Below, piece by piece: positions 1 to 7,979 of a DNA stretch of 15,854 bases. The stretch covers positions 1-15,854 of the forward strand of contig JANZZB010000020.1 in assembly GCA_026419635.1 (NCBI GenBank). The letters are read 5' to 3'. A program made the position numbers and the translations under genes. Origin of the DNA: Clostridiales bacterium (lineage in GTDB: Bacteria; Bacillota; Clostridia; Oscillospirales; Butyricicoccaceae). Every line of letters begins with the position of its first letter. Within the stretch, counting starts at the first letter, position 1. Under the pieces are notes generated by a model. The model worked only from the letters and a program-made list of their open reading frames with translations. It ran no database searches and was not told the origin of the DNA.

Positions 1-277
1 GCATAAAAGAAACGGTAAATAACAGTTTTTTGAACCCTTTTGTATCATCAAGAATGCCCAGAATCGGCCCCAAAACGGCTACAATCAAAGTCGAAATAGA
101 AATTGCATAGCTCCAATAAGCGGTTGAATTTGACGCAGATATACCGTTAGCCTGCGCAATATTTTTGAAATAAATCGGGATTATAGTGGAAATCAGCAAT
201 ATAAACGCAGAATTTCCGACATCATATAAAATCCAGCATTTTTCAAGCTTTGTTATTTTTCCGTCAGTATGATTCAT
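1..277 (-). CDS. MFS transporter, UMF1/Atg22-like, N-terminal part
   Basis: This is the first 92 codons of a gene whose remainder lies beyond the left edge. Reading leftward from the ATG at 275-277, the protein begins MNHTDGKITKLEKCWILYDV, then GNSAFILLISTIIPIYF (a first membrane helix). A second hydrophobic helix follows, ending in VLGPILGILDD. The W-x-L-Y-D-x-x-N-S-A-F opening, and a GPxLGxxxD-type motif after the second helix, are typical of the UMF1 (Atg22-like) branch of the major facilitator superfamily; substrates of this branch are mostly unknown. A good ribosome binding site (AGAGGGG) sits about 5 nt before the ATG. The gene begins 43 nt after the phospholipase-like gene with no convincing terminator between them, so it is probably the distal member of the same transcript. 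Substrate cannot be inferred. Confidence 0.8.
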   Translation of the reverse strand, partial: MNHTDGKITKLEKCWILYDVGNSAFILLISTIIPIYFKNIAQANGISASNSTAYWSYAISISTLIVAVLGPILGILDDTKGFKKLLFTVSFM

Positions 278-320
278 TGGTTTCCCCTCTTTCCCTAATT
301 GGTATAAAACAACCCCAATT

Positions 321-1106
321 TTATCCAAACGTCCTCTGAAATCTTGGATTTAGCGGTTTTGCAATGTATCGGTTTTCATAAAACTCGTTTATAAGCTTTG
401 CCGTCGGAAGAATCGCATTTGTGTACTGTTCTATCAATGTTTTGCAGTAATCGGCACATGCCGGAATCGGCCGATATCGCATCAATAGCCCGATTTTTTC
501 CGGATTTCCGGACAGTTTTAAAGCAGCAATAACCATAGTACGTTTGATGATACCCGGTGCGACAAGAAGATTCAGATAAAACTTCATGGAGCAAAGCGAT
601 GCCACAACTTCTTGATCCGTAATACCATCAAAAAACCGGCAAATGCATTTTGCATATTCATCGTCAGGAATGATGTGATTTGTAACGCAGGTAGAAAGCG
701 GATCTAAATGATCTCTGCTCAACAAAAAACGTTCAAACTCTGTTTCAATTGTACTGTGAAGATATCCTTTTGCCTCCATTTTTCTGACATCTGGATGACA
801 CTCACTGTCCAGCATAAAATGGCAGATAAAACCCGCCAAATAAGCACAGGCCGCATCGGGATCGGAACACTCCAAAAGAATTTCTTTAGCCCGATCAAAA
901 AAAACATCCGCCGTTTTTTTATGGATTTCATGTCCCGTCCGGTTAACATGATTTGAACCAAACGGCTTGAAATAAAACAGAATATCCGGCCCGTGAAGTC
1001 CTATATTGTATAACTCCCTATGCTTCTCAATAATCCTTGTAAGTTCTCCGCTTAAATGTTTTAGAACTTCTTTACCAAAAGAATAATGAGCGTAAGCTGC
1101 CGGCAT
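321..1106 (-). CDS. zinc-dependent phospholipase C family protein
   Basis: A 261-residue protein resembling the zinc-dependent phospholipase C family. The metal-ligand layout of the Bacillus enzyme can be traced: H7 (AHYSFG), D41 in the HGPDILFY motif, H59, then H96-x3-D100, H104, and H117-x3-E121. These would hold the usual trinuclear zinc site. There is no signal peptide or lipobox, so unlike secreted PLC toxins this one looks cytoplasmic. Members of this kind are common in Clostridia and are mostly uncharacterised, so lipase activity is an inference. A GGAGGAATT ribosome binding site supports the ATG. The gene lies 22 nt after the YaiI-like gene and 43 nt before the MFS gene. The C-terminal third (after about residue 175) shows no motif I recognise. 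Confidence 0.8.
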   Translation of the reverse strand: MPAAYAHYSFGKEVLKHLSGELTRIIEKHRELYNIGLHGPDILFYFKPFGSNHVNRTGHEIHKKTADVFFDRAKEILLECSDPDAACAYLAGFICHFMLDSECHPDVRKMEAKGYLHSTIETEFERFLLSRDHLDPLSTCVTNHIIPDDEYAKCICRFFDGITDQEVVASLCSMKFYLNLLVAPGIIKRTMVIAALKLSGNPEKIGLLMRYRPIPACADYCKTLIEQYTNAILPTAKLINEFYENRYIAKPLNPRFQRTFG

Positions 1107-1128
1107 AGGAATTCCTCCGATTCATGAA

Positions 1129-1566
1129 TTAAAACGTTGCTGTAAGCATTTCCTTTAATTTTTCTTTGAAAAGAGTATCCTGCGCTGCGGTTCTTTTTGC
1201 GTTTCCTTTTAACCGGCCGCCAGCGTTTCGAATCTTTCTGGCTGTATGCCTTGCTAAAAGTAACGCTTCGATATTGTTGTCATCATAAACCATACCATTT
1301 TGGTTCATTGGTTTCGCTCCTCGGGCAAGACACATGGCCGCCAATCCGTAATCCTGAGTAATTACGATATCCCCTTTTTCCAGCATGTTTACAAGAGCAA
1401 AATCAACACTGTCTGAGCCCTTTGAAACGGTTATAGTATCCGATCCCGCTTTATCAAAAACATGCGACGTATCACATAGAATGATACACTTTATATCAAA
1501 CTCTTTCGCAACTGCGACAGTGATATCGACCACCGGACAACCGTCTGCATCAATTAATACGCGCAT
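1129..1566 (-). CDS. YaiI/YqxD family protein (UPF0178, DUF188)
   Basis: A 145-residue protein that matches the UPF0178 (YaiI/YqxD) family in length and motifs. It opens with MRVLIDADGCPVV (DADGCPV at residues 6-12). It then has GSDSVDFALVN and DIVITQDYGLA in mid-protein, a conserved RGAKPMNQNG stretch, and a basic C-terminal segment containing GGRLKGNAKRT. The DxDGCPV and ITQDYGLA acidic residues resemble the metal site of PIN-like nucleases, but the family's function is not established. AAGGAG sits about 6 nt before the ATG. It is 32 nt from the aldo/keto reductase gene upstream and 22 nt from the phospholipase-like gene downstream, consistent with cotranscription. Confidence 0.9.
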   Translation of the reverse strand: MRVLIDADGCPVVDITVAVAKEFDIKCIILCDTSHVFDKAGSDTITVSKGSDSVDFALVNMLEKGDIVITQDYGLAAMCLARGAKPMNQNGMVYDDNNIEALLLARHTARKIRNAGGRLKGNAKRTAAQDTLFKEKLKEMLTATF

Positions 1567-1598
1567 TCCCGCTCCTTTATATCTGTTTTACATATAAT

Positions 1599-2789
1599 TT
1601 ATTTGACTCTGAGGATTTTTCGAAGAACAACCGTCAAAGGTTTATAAAAAAAGCCCTCCATCTCACGGCTGACCGTCTTCAGTTCGTTTCTAATTGCAAT
1701 CTTCTGCGGACAATGGCTTTCACATTTTCCACACTCTTTACATCTGGATGCGTTGGCAGGCTTTGCCTGCATCAAACCAAGAATCTGCATGTATTTTATT
1801 TTTGCCTTTTTGTCTCCCAAAAGATATTTATCGTTATAACGGGCGAAGCATCCCGGTATATCCACTCCCGCAGGACATGGCATGCAGTAACCGCACGCCG
1901 TACAAGGAATTTTTGTTTTTTCTAGCAAAATTGTCTTTACTTGTTCAAAAACCTTTAATTCTTCCTGCGTAAGTGAATTCGGCATGGCGTCGCTTGCTAT
2001 CCGGATATTATCTTCAATTTGCTCTTCTGTGCTCATACCGGAAAGTACAACCATGATCTCCGGATGATTCCAGACCCATCGAAGTGCCCACTCAGCCGGA
2101 GATTTCATGCTGCCAACGTTGTCGAAAGCCTTTTTTACCTGCTCCGGCAGATTTGTTACCAATTTTCCGCCCCTCAAGGGTTCCATCACAATGACAGGTA
2201 TAGAAAGGCTGGCAGCGAGGAGCAGTCCCGATTTTGTCGCCTGATTGTTTTCATCCAAATAATTGTATTGAATCTGGCAGAAATCCCAAGGGTAAGCTTG
2301 AATAAGAGCCTCAAAATCCGCTTTTGTCCCGTGAAAAGAAAACCCGATGTTTTTTATTGTTCCTTTTTCTTTTAATTTCTCCAACCAATCCATAACACCA
2401 ATCGATGCCAGGCGATCTAGTGTCGGTTTGTCTGTCATCATATGGATCAGATAATAATCAATATAATCGGTCTTCAGCCTTGATAACTGGGTATCCAAAA
2501 TTTTTTTCGCACTGTCCAGTTTGTAAACCATATAATGAGGCAACTTGGTTGCTATTTTGACTCGTTCACGATACCTTCCGGATAATGCCTTTCCTAAAAA
2601 GGATTCGCTTTTACCGTTGTGATAAATGTAAGCGGTATCAAAGTAATTTACACCGTTTTCAATAGCATCGTGTATCATGGGAATCGCTCTTTGCTCGTCA
2701 ATTGCACCGTTTTTGGTCGGAAGCCGCATGCACCCGAACCCTAAAATCGAAAGCTCGTCCCCATTTTTTACATTTGTTCTAGTCAACAT
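1599..2789 (-). CDS. aldo/keto reductase with C-terminal 4Fe-4S ferredoxin domain
   Basis: A 396-residue two-part protein. Residues 1-285 form an aldo/keto reductase barrel with the catalytic tetrad visible: D51 and Y56 (DTAYIY), K82 (ATK) and H116 (YLIH). Residues 290-365 form a ferredoxin-type domain with two cysteine clusters: C296-x2-C299-x2-C302 (also C305), and C350-x2-C353-x2-C356-x3-C360-P. This is the architecture of the clostridial ferredoxin-type aldo/keto reductases, whose substrates are mostly unknown. The iron-sulfur clusters suggest electron exchange with ferredoxin rather than simple NADPH reduction, but that is inference. The ATG is 2 nt beyond the stop codon of the nitroreductase-like gene, and its GGAAG site lies inside that gene's end, so the two are probably translationally coupled. 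Confidence 0.9.
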   Translation of the reverse strand: MLTRTNVKNGDELSILGFGCMRLPTKNGAIDEQRAIPMIHDAIENGVNYFDTAYIYHNGKSESFLGKALSGRYRERVKIATKLPHYMVYKLDSAKKILDTQLSRLKTDYIDYYLIHMMTDKPTLDRLASIGVMDWLEKLKEKGTIKNIGFSFHGTKADFEALIQAYPWDFCQIQYNYLDENNQATKSGLLLAASLSIPVIVMEPLRGGKLVTNLPEQVKKAFDNVGSMKSPAEWALRWVWNHPEIMVVLSGMSTEEQIEDNIRIASDAMPNSLTQEELKVFEQVKTILLEKTKIPCTACGYCMPCPAGVDIPGCFARYNDKYLLGDKKAKIKYMQILGLMQAKPANASRCKECGKCESHCPQKIAIRNELKTVSREMEGFFYKPLTVVLRKILRVK

Positions 2790-2791
2790 GT

Positions 2792-3541
2792 TTATTTACT
2801 TCCAATTTTGACTTTTGCCATAAATTCATAACCGTCTGGTACCGGTGCTTCCGTAAAATCAAAAAGTATGCTTTTATTCCGATGTTCTAAAGATAACCAA
2901 AGATGGCATACGGCAATACCAATATCGATTTGGTTTACTCTCCCGTATAAAGGTGCTTTTAAGGCATTCAATTTTTCACGGCTTACCACAATTTCATCCT
3001 TGTTTTCGCTGAAAAACCACGGCTGCGAATTTACTGCAGAGGGTGCAAGCCGGACCGGTTCCAGAAAATCAAAGGATGAGGAAGAAATAGCGGCTAAGCT
3101 TTTTCGTCTGAATTCCAAAGGATTTGTCCTGTGAAGCGGCTCGTTGGCGTTTCCAAAAGCAAGCATAATGACAAACTCCATGTCATTTTTCATTACCGTT
3201 TTTTGCTTTAACGGTTTGGCCATTCCAAGCCAACAGCTGCCGAGTCCTCTTGCAGATAAATACAGGTTCACCTGCTGTAAAATAAAACCTGCATTCATCA
3301 AATAATTGCCCTTTTTCTCAGAATAAAAGCAAATGTAATGCGGAGCTTTTACAGATAACAGCTTTGATACATCTGCCGTGTGTAGAAAAGAAAATTCATA
3401 CCGTATAGAATTGTCTAACGGTTTTGCAGATTCAGAAAATTCCCTAATCTCAGCAAGCACATCATTCGACAGAGGTCTCAGGTTATATTTCCGAACAGAT
3501 TTTCTTCGAAAAATTTCCTCATAAAGCTGTATCTTGTCCAC
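2792..3541 (-). CDS. nitroreductase family protein (TM1586-like)
   Basis: A 249-residue protein of the nitroreductase fold. The N-terminus (EEIFRRKSVRKY, residues 8-19) is the usual arginine-rich FMN-phosphate binding segment. The middle has an NAGFILQQ helix followed by GLGSCWLG (residues 99-106). A second region contains APSAVNSQPW, another typical FMN-contact motif, so both halves of the FMN site are carried in one chain as in the putative TM nitroreductase family. The start is GTG at 3539-3541, supported by a GGAGG 9 nt upstream; no ATG fits. It is 43 nt after the lactate permease gene and 2 nt before the aldo/keto reductase gene. The electron acceptor is unknown. Confidence 0.85.
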   Translation of the reverse strand: MDKIQLYEEIFRRKSVRKYNLRPLSNDVLAEIREFSESAKPLDNSIRYEFSFLHTADVSKLLSVKAPHYICFYSEKKGNYLMNAGFILQQVNLYLSARGLGSCWLGMAKPLKQKTVMKNDMEFVIMLAFGNANEPLHRTNPLEFRRKSLAAISSSSFDFLEPVRLAPSAVNSQPWFFSENKDEIVVSREKLNALKAPLYGRVNQIDIGIAVCHLWLSLEHRNKSILFDFTEAPVPDGYEFMAKVKIGSK

Positions 3542-3584
3542 TTCGCTTCCTCCATTCCATTATTAAAATATTTAGCTTGAAAGG

Positions 3585-5141
3585 TTAAAACATGATCTGT
3601 TGTACAAGAAATATGATAAGGCCTAAAAACAAAGTGTAAAAAAAGCAATATTTCATTGTTCTAGAAAGTATTTTACCCTCTTTTCCGTCCAGACCAACCG
3701 ATGCCGAAGCAATGGATATGCTTTGCGGAGAAACCATCTTACCGGCAGTCGCACCGCTGGCATTGGATGAAACAATCCAATCCGGATTCATATTAAGCTG
3801 GAGCGCTGTTTGTTTTTGCAAACCGCCGAACAATACATTTGAAGAAGTGTCGCTTCCCGTAATAAACGTTCCAAGTGCACCAATAAAAGGTGCAATCAAG
3901 GGATAAAATTTCCCGCTTAGCGCTGCGACAGATGCCGCGACTATACTTACCATTCCGCTGTAACCCATAATTTTAGCCACAATAACAATAGAGAAAACCG
4001 TAATAATCGTTTTGTTTGTCTGTTTTACGGTTCTTAAAAAAACAGAAAATAATTTTCTTAAAGAATCGCCCTGTATCAGGCCGCCTATTATACCGGATAA
4101 AAACAATAATGTTCCCGCTCCGGTTGCAAGCTGAAAATTCATCGGCTTGCCTCCCGGTCCAAAATAAAACTGCTTTTTGACTTCAAAAGGAAAATGATGA
4201 AGAAAATCAAAGAGTGGAATAAAATTTGTTACTATGACCAGCAAAAGAATCAAAATATACGGTGCCCACGCTTTTGCCGCTCTTAACCCCTTTACAGTAC
4301 TCGCCCCGTATTCGTCGTTCTTGACCTCATTTGGGAACAGCCATACATGCTTAACCGGAAACAATTTTGTCCAGATAATGATTACGGCAAGAGCAGCAAG
4401 CGATCCGCAGACGGCGGCAAGCTCCGGGCCGATGAGCAGAGTAATCCATGTCTGAAATATAGCAAACGCCGCTCCTGCCGACAGCGAAACGCCGATCATT
4501 CCCCGCATGTTTTTTAGACTGCCGGTAACAAGCAATACAATCAGAGAAGGGAGCAGCAGAATCAAAGGTATCAGCTGCAGCGAAGTATAAAAAGATAAGT
4601 TTTCTAAAGACAGGGATGTAACCTGAGAGAGAGTCATAATCGGAATACCCAACACTCCGAAAGCGACGGGAACTGTGTTGGCGACGAGGCAGACGACTGC
4701 CGCCAGCAAAGGTTCAAACCCCATTGCAACAAGAATGCTTGCGGGTATTGCAACGGCAGTCCCGAAACCGGCAACTGCTTCTAAAAACCCTCCGAATCCG
4801 AATGCCAGAATAAGCGCCTGAATGCGGCGGTCAGGTGAAATCCCGCTTAACATATTCTTAATTTTCAGCATGCTGCCGTTTTCAACTGTTGTATTATAAA
4901 CAAATAATGCCGATATGATAACCCACAGGATCGGAAAAAGAGCAAGCATAAAGCCTTCAGCCGATGCCTGAAGTAAATATGCTACGGGCATATGAAAAGC
5001 AGTCAGCGCAATAAATACGGAAAGTATAAGCGCTGTCAGCGTTGCCTTCCAAGCCGACAATTTTAGATACATTAAGCTGAAAACGAGACAAAGAATAGGT
5101 GTGACTGACAAAATAACATACCAGACACTATTCGGCTTCAT
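3585..5141 (-). CDS. lctP: L-lactate permease (LctP/LldP family)
   Basis: A 518-residue polytopic membrane protein with roughly a dozen or more hydrophobic helices throughout. The family signature FGGFLEAVAGFGTAVAIP is at residues 116-133. A C-terminal re-entrant-type segment contains GTFITGSDTSSNVLFGGLQ, as in lactate and glycolate permeases that import L-lactate with protons. The length is slightly shorter than the roughly 550 residues of the E. coli protein but complete at both ends. AAGGAG lies 6 nt before the ATG. A candidate promoter lies in the 76-nt gap upstream. No lactate dehydrogenase or lactate-utilisation gene is next to it; the downstream neighbours are redox proteins of unknown substrate. 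Whether it moves lactate in or out here, or another 2-hydroxy acid, cannot be told. Confidence 0.9.
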   Translation of the reverse strand: MKPNSVWYVILSVTPILCLVFSLMYLKLSAWKATLTALILSVFIALTAFHMPVAYLLQASAEGFMLALFPILWVIISALFVYNTTVENGSMLKIKNMLSGISPDRRIQALILAFGFGGFLEAVAGFGTAVAIPASILVAMGFEPLLAAVVCLVANTVPVAFGVLGIPIMTLSQVTSLSLENLSFYTSLQLIPLILLLPSLIVLLVTGSLKNMRGMIGVSLSAGAAFAIFQTWITLLIGPELAAVCGSLAALAVIIIWTKLFPVKHVWLFPNEVKNDEYGASTVKGLRAAKAWAPYILILLLVIVTNFIPLFDFLHHFPFEVKKQFYFGPGGKPMNFQLATGAGTLLFLSGIIGGLIQGDSLRKLFSVFLRTVKQTNKTIITVFSIVIVAKIMGYSGMVSIVAASVAALSGKFYPLIAPFIGALGTFITGSDTSSNVLFGGLQKQTALQLNMNPDWIVSSNASGATAGKMVSPQSISIASASVGLDGKEGKILSRTMKYCFFYTLFLGLIIFLVQQIMF

Positions 5142-5185
5142 AAATGCTCCTTTCCGGTTGGCTATTACCGCATTATCATAACCAG

Positions 5186-5214
5186 ACTATAGCAGCTTTC
5201 ATATTTATAGTAAA
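5186..5214 (-). promoter_or_regulatory. candidate promoter of the lctP group
   Basis: On the minus strand, TTTACT (5209-5214) and TATAGT (5186-5191) are separated by 17 nt, matching 4/6 and 5/6 positions of the sigma-A consensus. It lies between the DUF975 gene end and lctP, leaving a leader of about 40 nt. By eye only. Confidence 0.5.
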
Positions 5215-5217
5215 ATA

Positions 5218-5961
5218 TCAGGAGTCTTGCAGCAACTCTTCGCGTGTGCATAGTCCATCGTCAAAAGCGTTTTTCCGAAGCACTAAATAGAGTTCAGCTT
5301 TAGTCGCATTTTCATAAGGCATGACAAACCACGTTCCAATTAAAAAAGCTAACGTTCCGAGAAGGTACCAGCCTATAAATGAAAGGTCTAAAACCCACAT
5401 AGCAAATTTATGTCCATAGGTCATTTTTTTGCTTATTTCGATAGCACGCTTATAACCGATGTTCGGATTATCCGACAGGATATATGGAACCATCCTATAA
5501 GCGTAAGCCTTTATGATTCCGGGAATGATGAATAGAAGAGACCACAGAAAGGTAAAAAGAGCCCTCCATAACATCGCCTTTATAATGTCAAAATATCGGC
5601 CCTTTTCAAAAGCAAATCCCAAATAGTTCAGATTCTCTTCGCCCATTGCGCTTCTGACAAAATAGCGTCGCCCACCGACCTCGAGGGAATAGCCAAGAAA
5701 AATTCGATATGCTATTACAACAAAAAAAACAATAACCGCGATAAGAAAGATAGCCCCTAAAACATAAAGAAATTTCGGATCATTTACATATTGATTTATA
5801 TCCGATCCGGTGGCACGATCGTTTCCCAACCCCCAGCTGAAACTTGGAGCACTTGAATTTCCGCCTACGATGGCAATAATCAGACTGACAAGAAACGCCT
5901 TCCAATAAGAGATTTTTAATACCTGTTTTGCTCTGAACTTAAGCTCAGCTCTTGTCCACAT
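5218..5961 (-). CDS. DUF975 family integral membrane protein
   Basis: A 247-residue membrane protein of the DUF975 family. It begins with the characteristic MWTRAELKFRAKQVLK amphipathic stretch. Hydrophobic segments lie near residues 20-35, 66-90, 127-150 and 187-215. The family motifs PGIIKAYAYRMVPYIL (147-162) and PYENATKAELY (215-225) are present. The function of DUF975 proteins is unknown; they are common in Bacillota membranes. A GGGGG ribosome binding site precedes the ATG, and the gene has its own promoter and is preceded by the terminator of the efflux operon, so it starts a new transcript. Its stop lies just 3 nt from the -35 box of the candidate lctP promoter, and no terminator separates the two genes, so readthrough is possible. 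Confidence 0.88.
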   Translation of the reverse strand: MWTRAELKFRAKQVLKISYWKAFLVSLIIAIVGGNSSAPSFSWGLGNDRATGSDINQYVNDPKFLYVLGAIFLIAVIVFFVVIAYRIFLGYSLEVGGRRYFVRSAMGEENLNYLGFAFEKGRYFDIIKAMLWRALFTFLWSLLFIIPGIIKAYAYRMVPYILSDNPNIGYKRAIEISKKMTYGHKFAMWVLDLSFIGWYLLGTLAFLIGTWFVMPYENATKAELYLVLRKNAFDDGLCTREELLQDS

Positions 5962-6000
5962 AACGATACCCCCTTGATTATAATTGATTCCTCTTTTAAA

Positions 6001-6029
6001 ATTATAGCAATTTTTAGAAAAAGGAACAA
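6001..6029 (-). promoter_or_regulatory. promoter of the DUF975 gene (extended -10)
   Basis: On the minus strand a perfect TATAAT (6001-6006) is preceded by TGC, making an extended -10. A weak TTGTTC -35 (6024-6029) sits at exactly 17 nt spacing. The leader to the ATG is about 30 nt. Confidence 0.65.
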
Positions 6030-6049
6030 GAAAAATGCAATAGCATCAG

Positions 6050-6084
6050 TAAACTAAAATCCCTGCAGTTTTTTCGCTGCAGGG
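6050..6084 (-). terminator. intrinsic terminator after the efflux/tetR operon
   Basis: A perfect 8-bp stem, CCCTGCAG/CTGCAGGG (6061-6068 and 6077-6084), encloses an 8-nt loop. On the minus strand it is followed by ATTTTAGTTT. It lies 17 nt past the tetR stop, so it fits as the end of that transcript. The T-tract is interrupted, so efficiency may be moderate. Confidence 0.72.
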
Positions 6085-6101
6085 TTCGCAAAGTAACCTT
6101 T

Positions 6102-6701
6102 TTAAGATTTATTTATACTTATGATACCGTCTTTAATGATGTTAAGTCCATCATTAATTTTCTGAAAAAATAATTTTTCATTATTCCCTGTTCGCATGAA
6201 CTGTTTCCAAATAAGTGTATAAATAAAATCAGCAATCAAATCCGGATCCACCGTTTTCTTTATAATCCCCCGCTCTATATCCCGTTTGATCAGTATTTTA
6301 AACACCTCTAACGATGAATCGCGAAGCTGCGTAATAAATTTGCTGTTATCCGTCTCAATCAAGATACTGATTTTACAATACTCCGGTTTTTTCCTTGCCC
6401 ATTCATATGTAGCTTTCGTGACCTTTTCGCAAAGCTTTAATAAATCATCGTCTTGATTGATATCATTTTGTCTGCTTAGAATCTCCAGTTTTTCTTTATA
6501 GATTTCTTCATACATGAATAAAAAGATATCTTCTTTATTATTAAAATATTGATAAAAACTGCCCCAAGGTATTTTAGCGTTTTTTATGATTTGATTTAAC
6601 GATGCTTCGCTGAAACGTCTTGTTGAAAATTCACGGACAGCAGCGTCGAATATTCTTTGTTTTTTTTCTTCACTGAGATTGTTAAAAGTATCTTTAGGCA
6701 A
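6102..6701 (-). CDS. TetR/AcrR family transcriptional regulator
   Basis: A TetR-type repressor of about 199 residues. The N-terminal DNA-binding domain has PKDTFNNLSEEKKQRIFDAA followed by an HTH ending IPWGSFYQYFNNKEDIFLF, the strongly conserved YxYFxxKEDLF-like end of TetR helices 3-4. The C-terminal half is a helical ligand domain of unknown specificity. I place the start at TTG (6699-6701) because AGAAGG sits 8 nt upstream and homologues typically begin M-P-K-x-T-F. A GTG three codons earlier (6708-6710) is possible, but its only plausible site overlaps the start codon itself. It is the last gene of the ABC/adaptor operon and probably controls that operon's promoter; the effector would likely be a transported drug or metabolite, which is inference. 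Confidence 0.88.
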   Translation of the reverse strand: MPKDTFNNLSEEKKQRIFDAAVREFSTRRFSEASLNQIIKNAKIPWGSFYQYFNNKEDIFLFMYEEIYKEKLEILSRQNDINQDDDLLKLCEKVTKATYEWARKKPEYCKISILIETDNSKFITQLRDSSLEVFKILIKRDIERGIIKKTVDPDLIADFIYTLIWKQFMRTGNNEKLFFQKINDGLNIIKDGIISINKS

Positions 6702-6738
6702 CGTAAACACCTTCTATCCGCTTTGAGTTTTCAAACAT

Positions 6739-7977
6739 TTATTTAGAAGTTTTGATTTTTATTCCTTCTTTTATATTGTTATCCGGCTTGACAAGAATAC
6801 ATTCTCCTTCTTTCAAACCTTCCGTTATTTCGATTTCATCCCCGCTTTCAATTCCTTTTTTGACTTGTCGCAGAATGGCTTTACCGTTTTCTAAAACGAA
6901 GACATGACTCGACCCTTTGTAATCAAAAACGGAAGTGTCCGTAACCTTAATGATATCTGTTTTTCGGGATAAAACAATTTTTATATCGAGATCATACCCG
7001 GGCTTTATTAAGCCGGTTGTATCTGCGAGCGAAATCGTCACCGGCACCCTCTTCTGATCCACACCCAAAGAAGATGTAATCGTTTTTGCAGCGGGCGCAA
7101 TTTTTGTTATTTTACCCTTTAACATTGCTTCACCGATTGCCTTGCCGCTGATTTGCACTTCATCACCGATTTTCACTTTGCCGGCGTCATCCGCCAGTAT
7201 ATCGGATTCAAGCTTCAGGCTTTTTACATTTTCGATAATAAATGCCGGTGCAGCAGCTGCTGCCGGTGCATACTTATCGATCAGCCTTTCGATGACTACT
7301 CCATCAATCGGAGCCCTTACGTTCTGTTTTTCCATACTATGAAGAATCGTATCTCTATAAATTACAGCTTGCTTCAACTGTGCACTGTAGCTTTCTTTTA
7401 GATATTCCGGGGCGCCCTGTTGGACATTTTTTAACTGTAATTTGGCAAGATTTAAGGAGGATTCCGCTGCTTGATATGTATCTTCCGCTGTATCAAAATC
7501 ATTTTTGCTCAGAGCGCCTGCTTCATAAAGAGCCTTTGCATTCTGAACGTTTTTTTCAGCGGATTCCATTGAATTTTGCGCTTGATCAACCGAGACTTGG
7601 GCCTGCTCGATCTGATTTGCATAACTTTTAAGTTCGGTGCCAGATAGTGTTGCTTTTGCCGCTTCTATTTTTGCTTTCGCATCTTTTAACTGAAGTTCCA
7701 AGTCCGACTTGTCTAGACTCAGAAGCAGTTCCCCCTTCTTAACAGAGTCTCCGACATCAGCATAAACATCTGTTACTTTTCCTACACTTTCAAAATATAC
7801 TGTCTGCTTATCATTCGACAATACCTGGGCTGTATCTTCAAGATACTGTACCATTTCGCCTTTTTTTAAGGTCGTCACTTCGGCTTGGACGCCGTTGTTT
7901 TTTAATTCATAAACAGATACCGCAGCTAGAACAACAACCGCTCCGGCAATCCATTTCAGTGATTTCTTCATTTTCAT
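6739..7977 (-). CDS. ABC efflux adaptor / membrane-fusion protein (MacA/HlyD-like)
   Basis: A 412-residue adaptor protein. A single N-terminal membrane anchor (about residues 8-24, with no lipobox) precedes a split biotinyl-lipoyl domain: the first half is near 57-90 (VGKVTDVYADVGDSVKKGE), the second near 219-250 (VRAPIDGVVIERL). These flank a helical hairpin of about residues 92-213 rich in Q, A, E and K, predicted coiled coil. Beta-barrel and membrane-proximal domains follow. This is the MacA/HlyD plan, here in a Gram-positive setting with no outer-membrane partner. The second lipoyl half carries an unusual five-alanine run (PAAAAAP, about 238-244). The ATG is 2 nt past the permease stop with AAGGGG in the overlap, so the two are translationally linked. 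It is expected to bind the permease on the outer face of the membrane. Confidence 0.9.
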   Translation of the reverse strand: MKMKKSLKWIAGAVVVLAAVSVYELKNNGVQAEVTTLKKGEMVQYLEDTAQVLSNDKQTVYFESVGKVTDVYADVGDSVKKGELLLSLDKSDLELQLKDAKAKIEAAKATLSGTELKSYANQIEQAQVSVDQAQNSMESAEKNVQNAKALYEAGALSKNDFDTAEDTYQAAESSLNLAKLQLKNVQQGAPEYLKESYSAQLKQAVIYRDTILHSMEKQNVRAPIDGVVIERLIDKYAPAAAAAPAFIIENVKSLKLESDILADDAGKVKIGDEVQISGKAIGEAMLKGKITKIAPAAKTITSSLGVDQKRVPVTISLADTTGLIKPGYDLDIKIVLSRKTDIIKVTDTSVFDYKGSSHVFVLENGKAILRQVKKGIESGDEIEITEGLKEGECILVKPDNNIKEGIKIKTSK

Positions 7978-7979
7978 TC

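Noticed and set aside
297..320. AATTGG/CCAATT hairpin between the phospholipase-like and MFS genes
   Set aside because: The stem is only 6 bp and AT-rich, with no T-tract after it on the minus strand. It is not convincing as a terminator.
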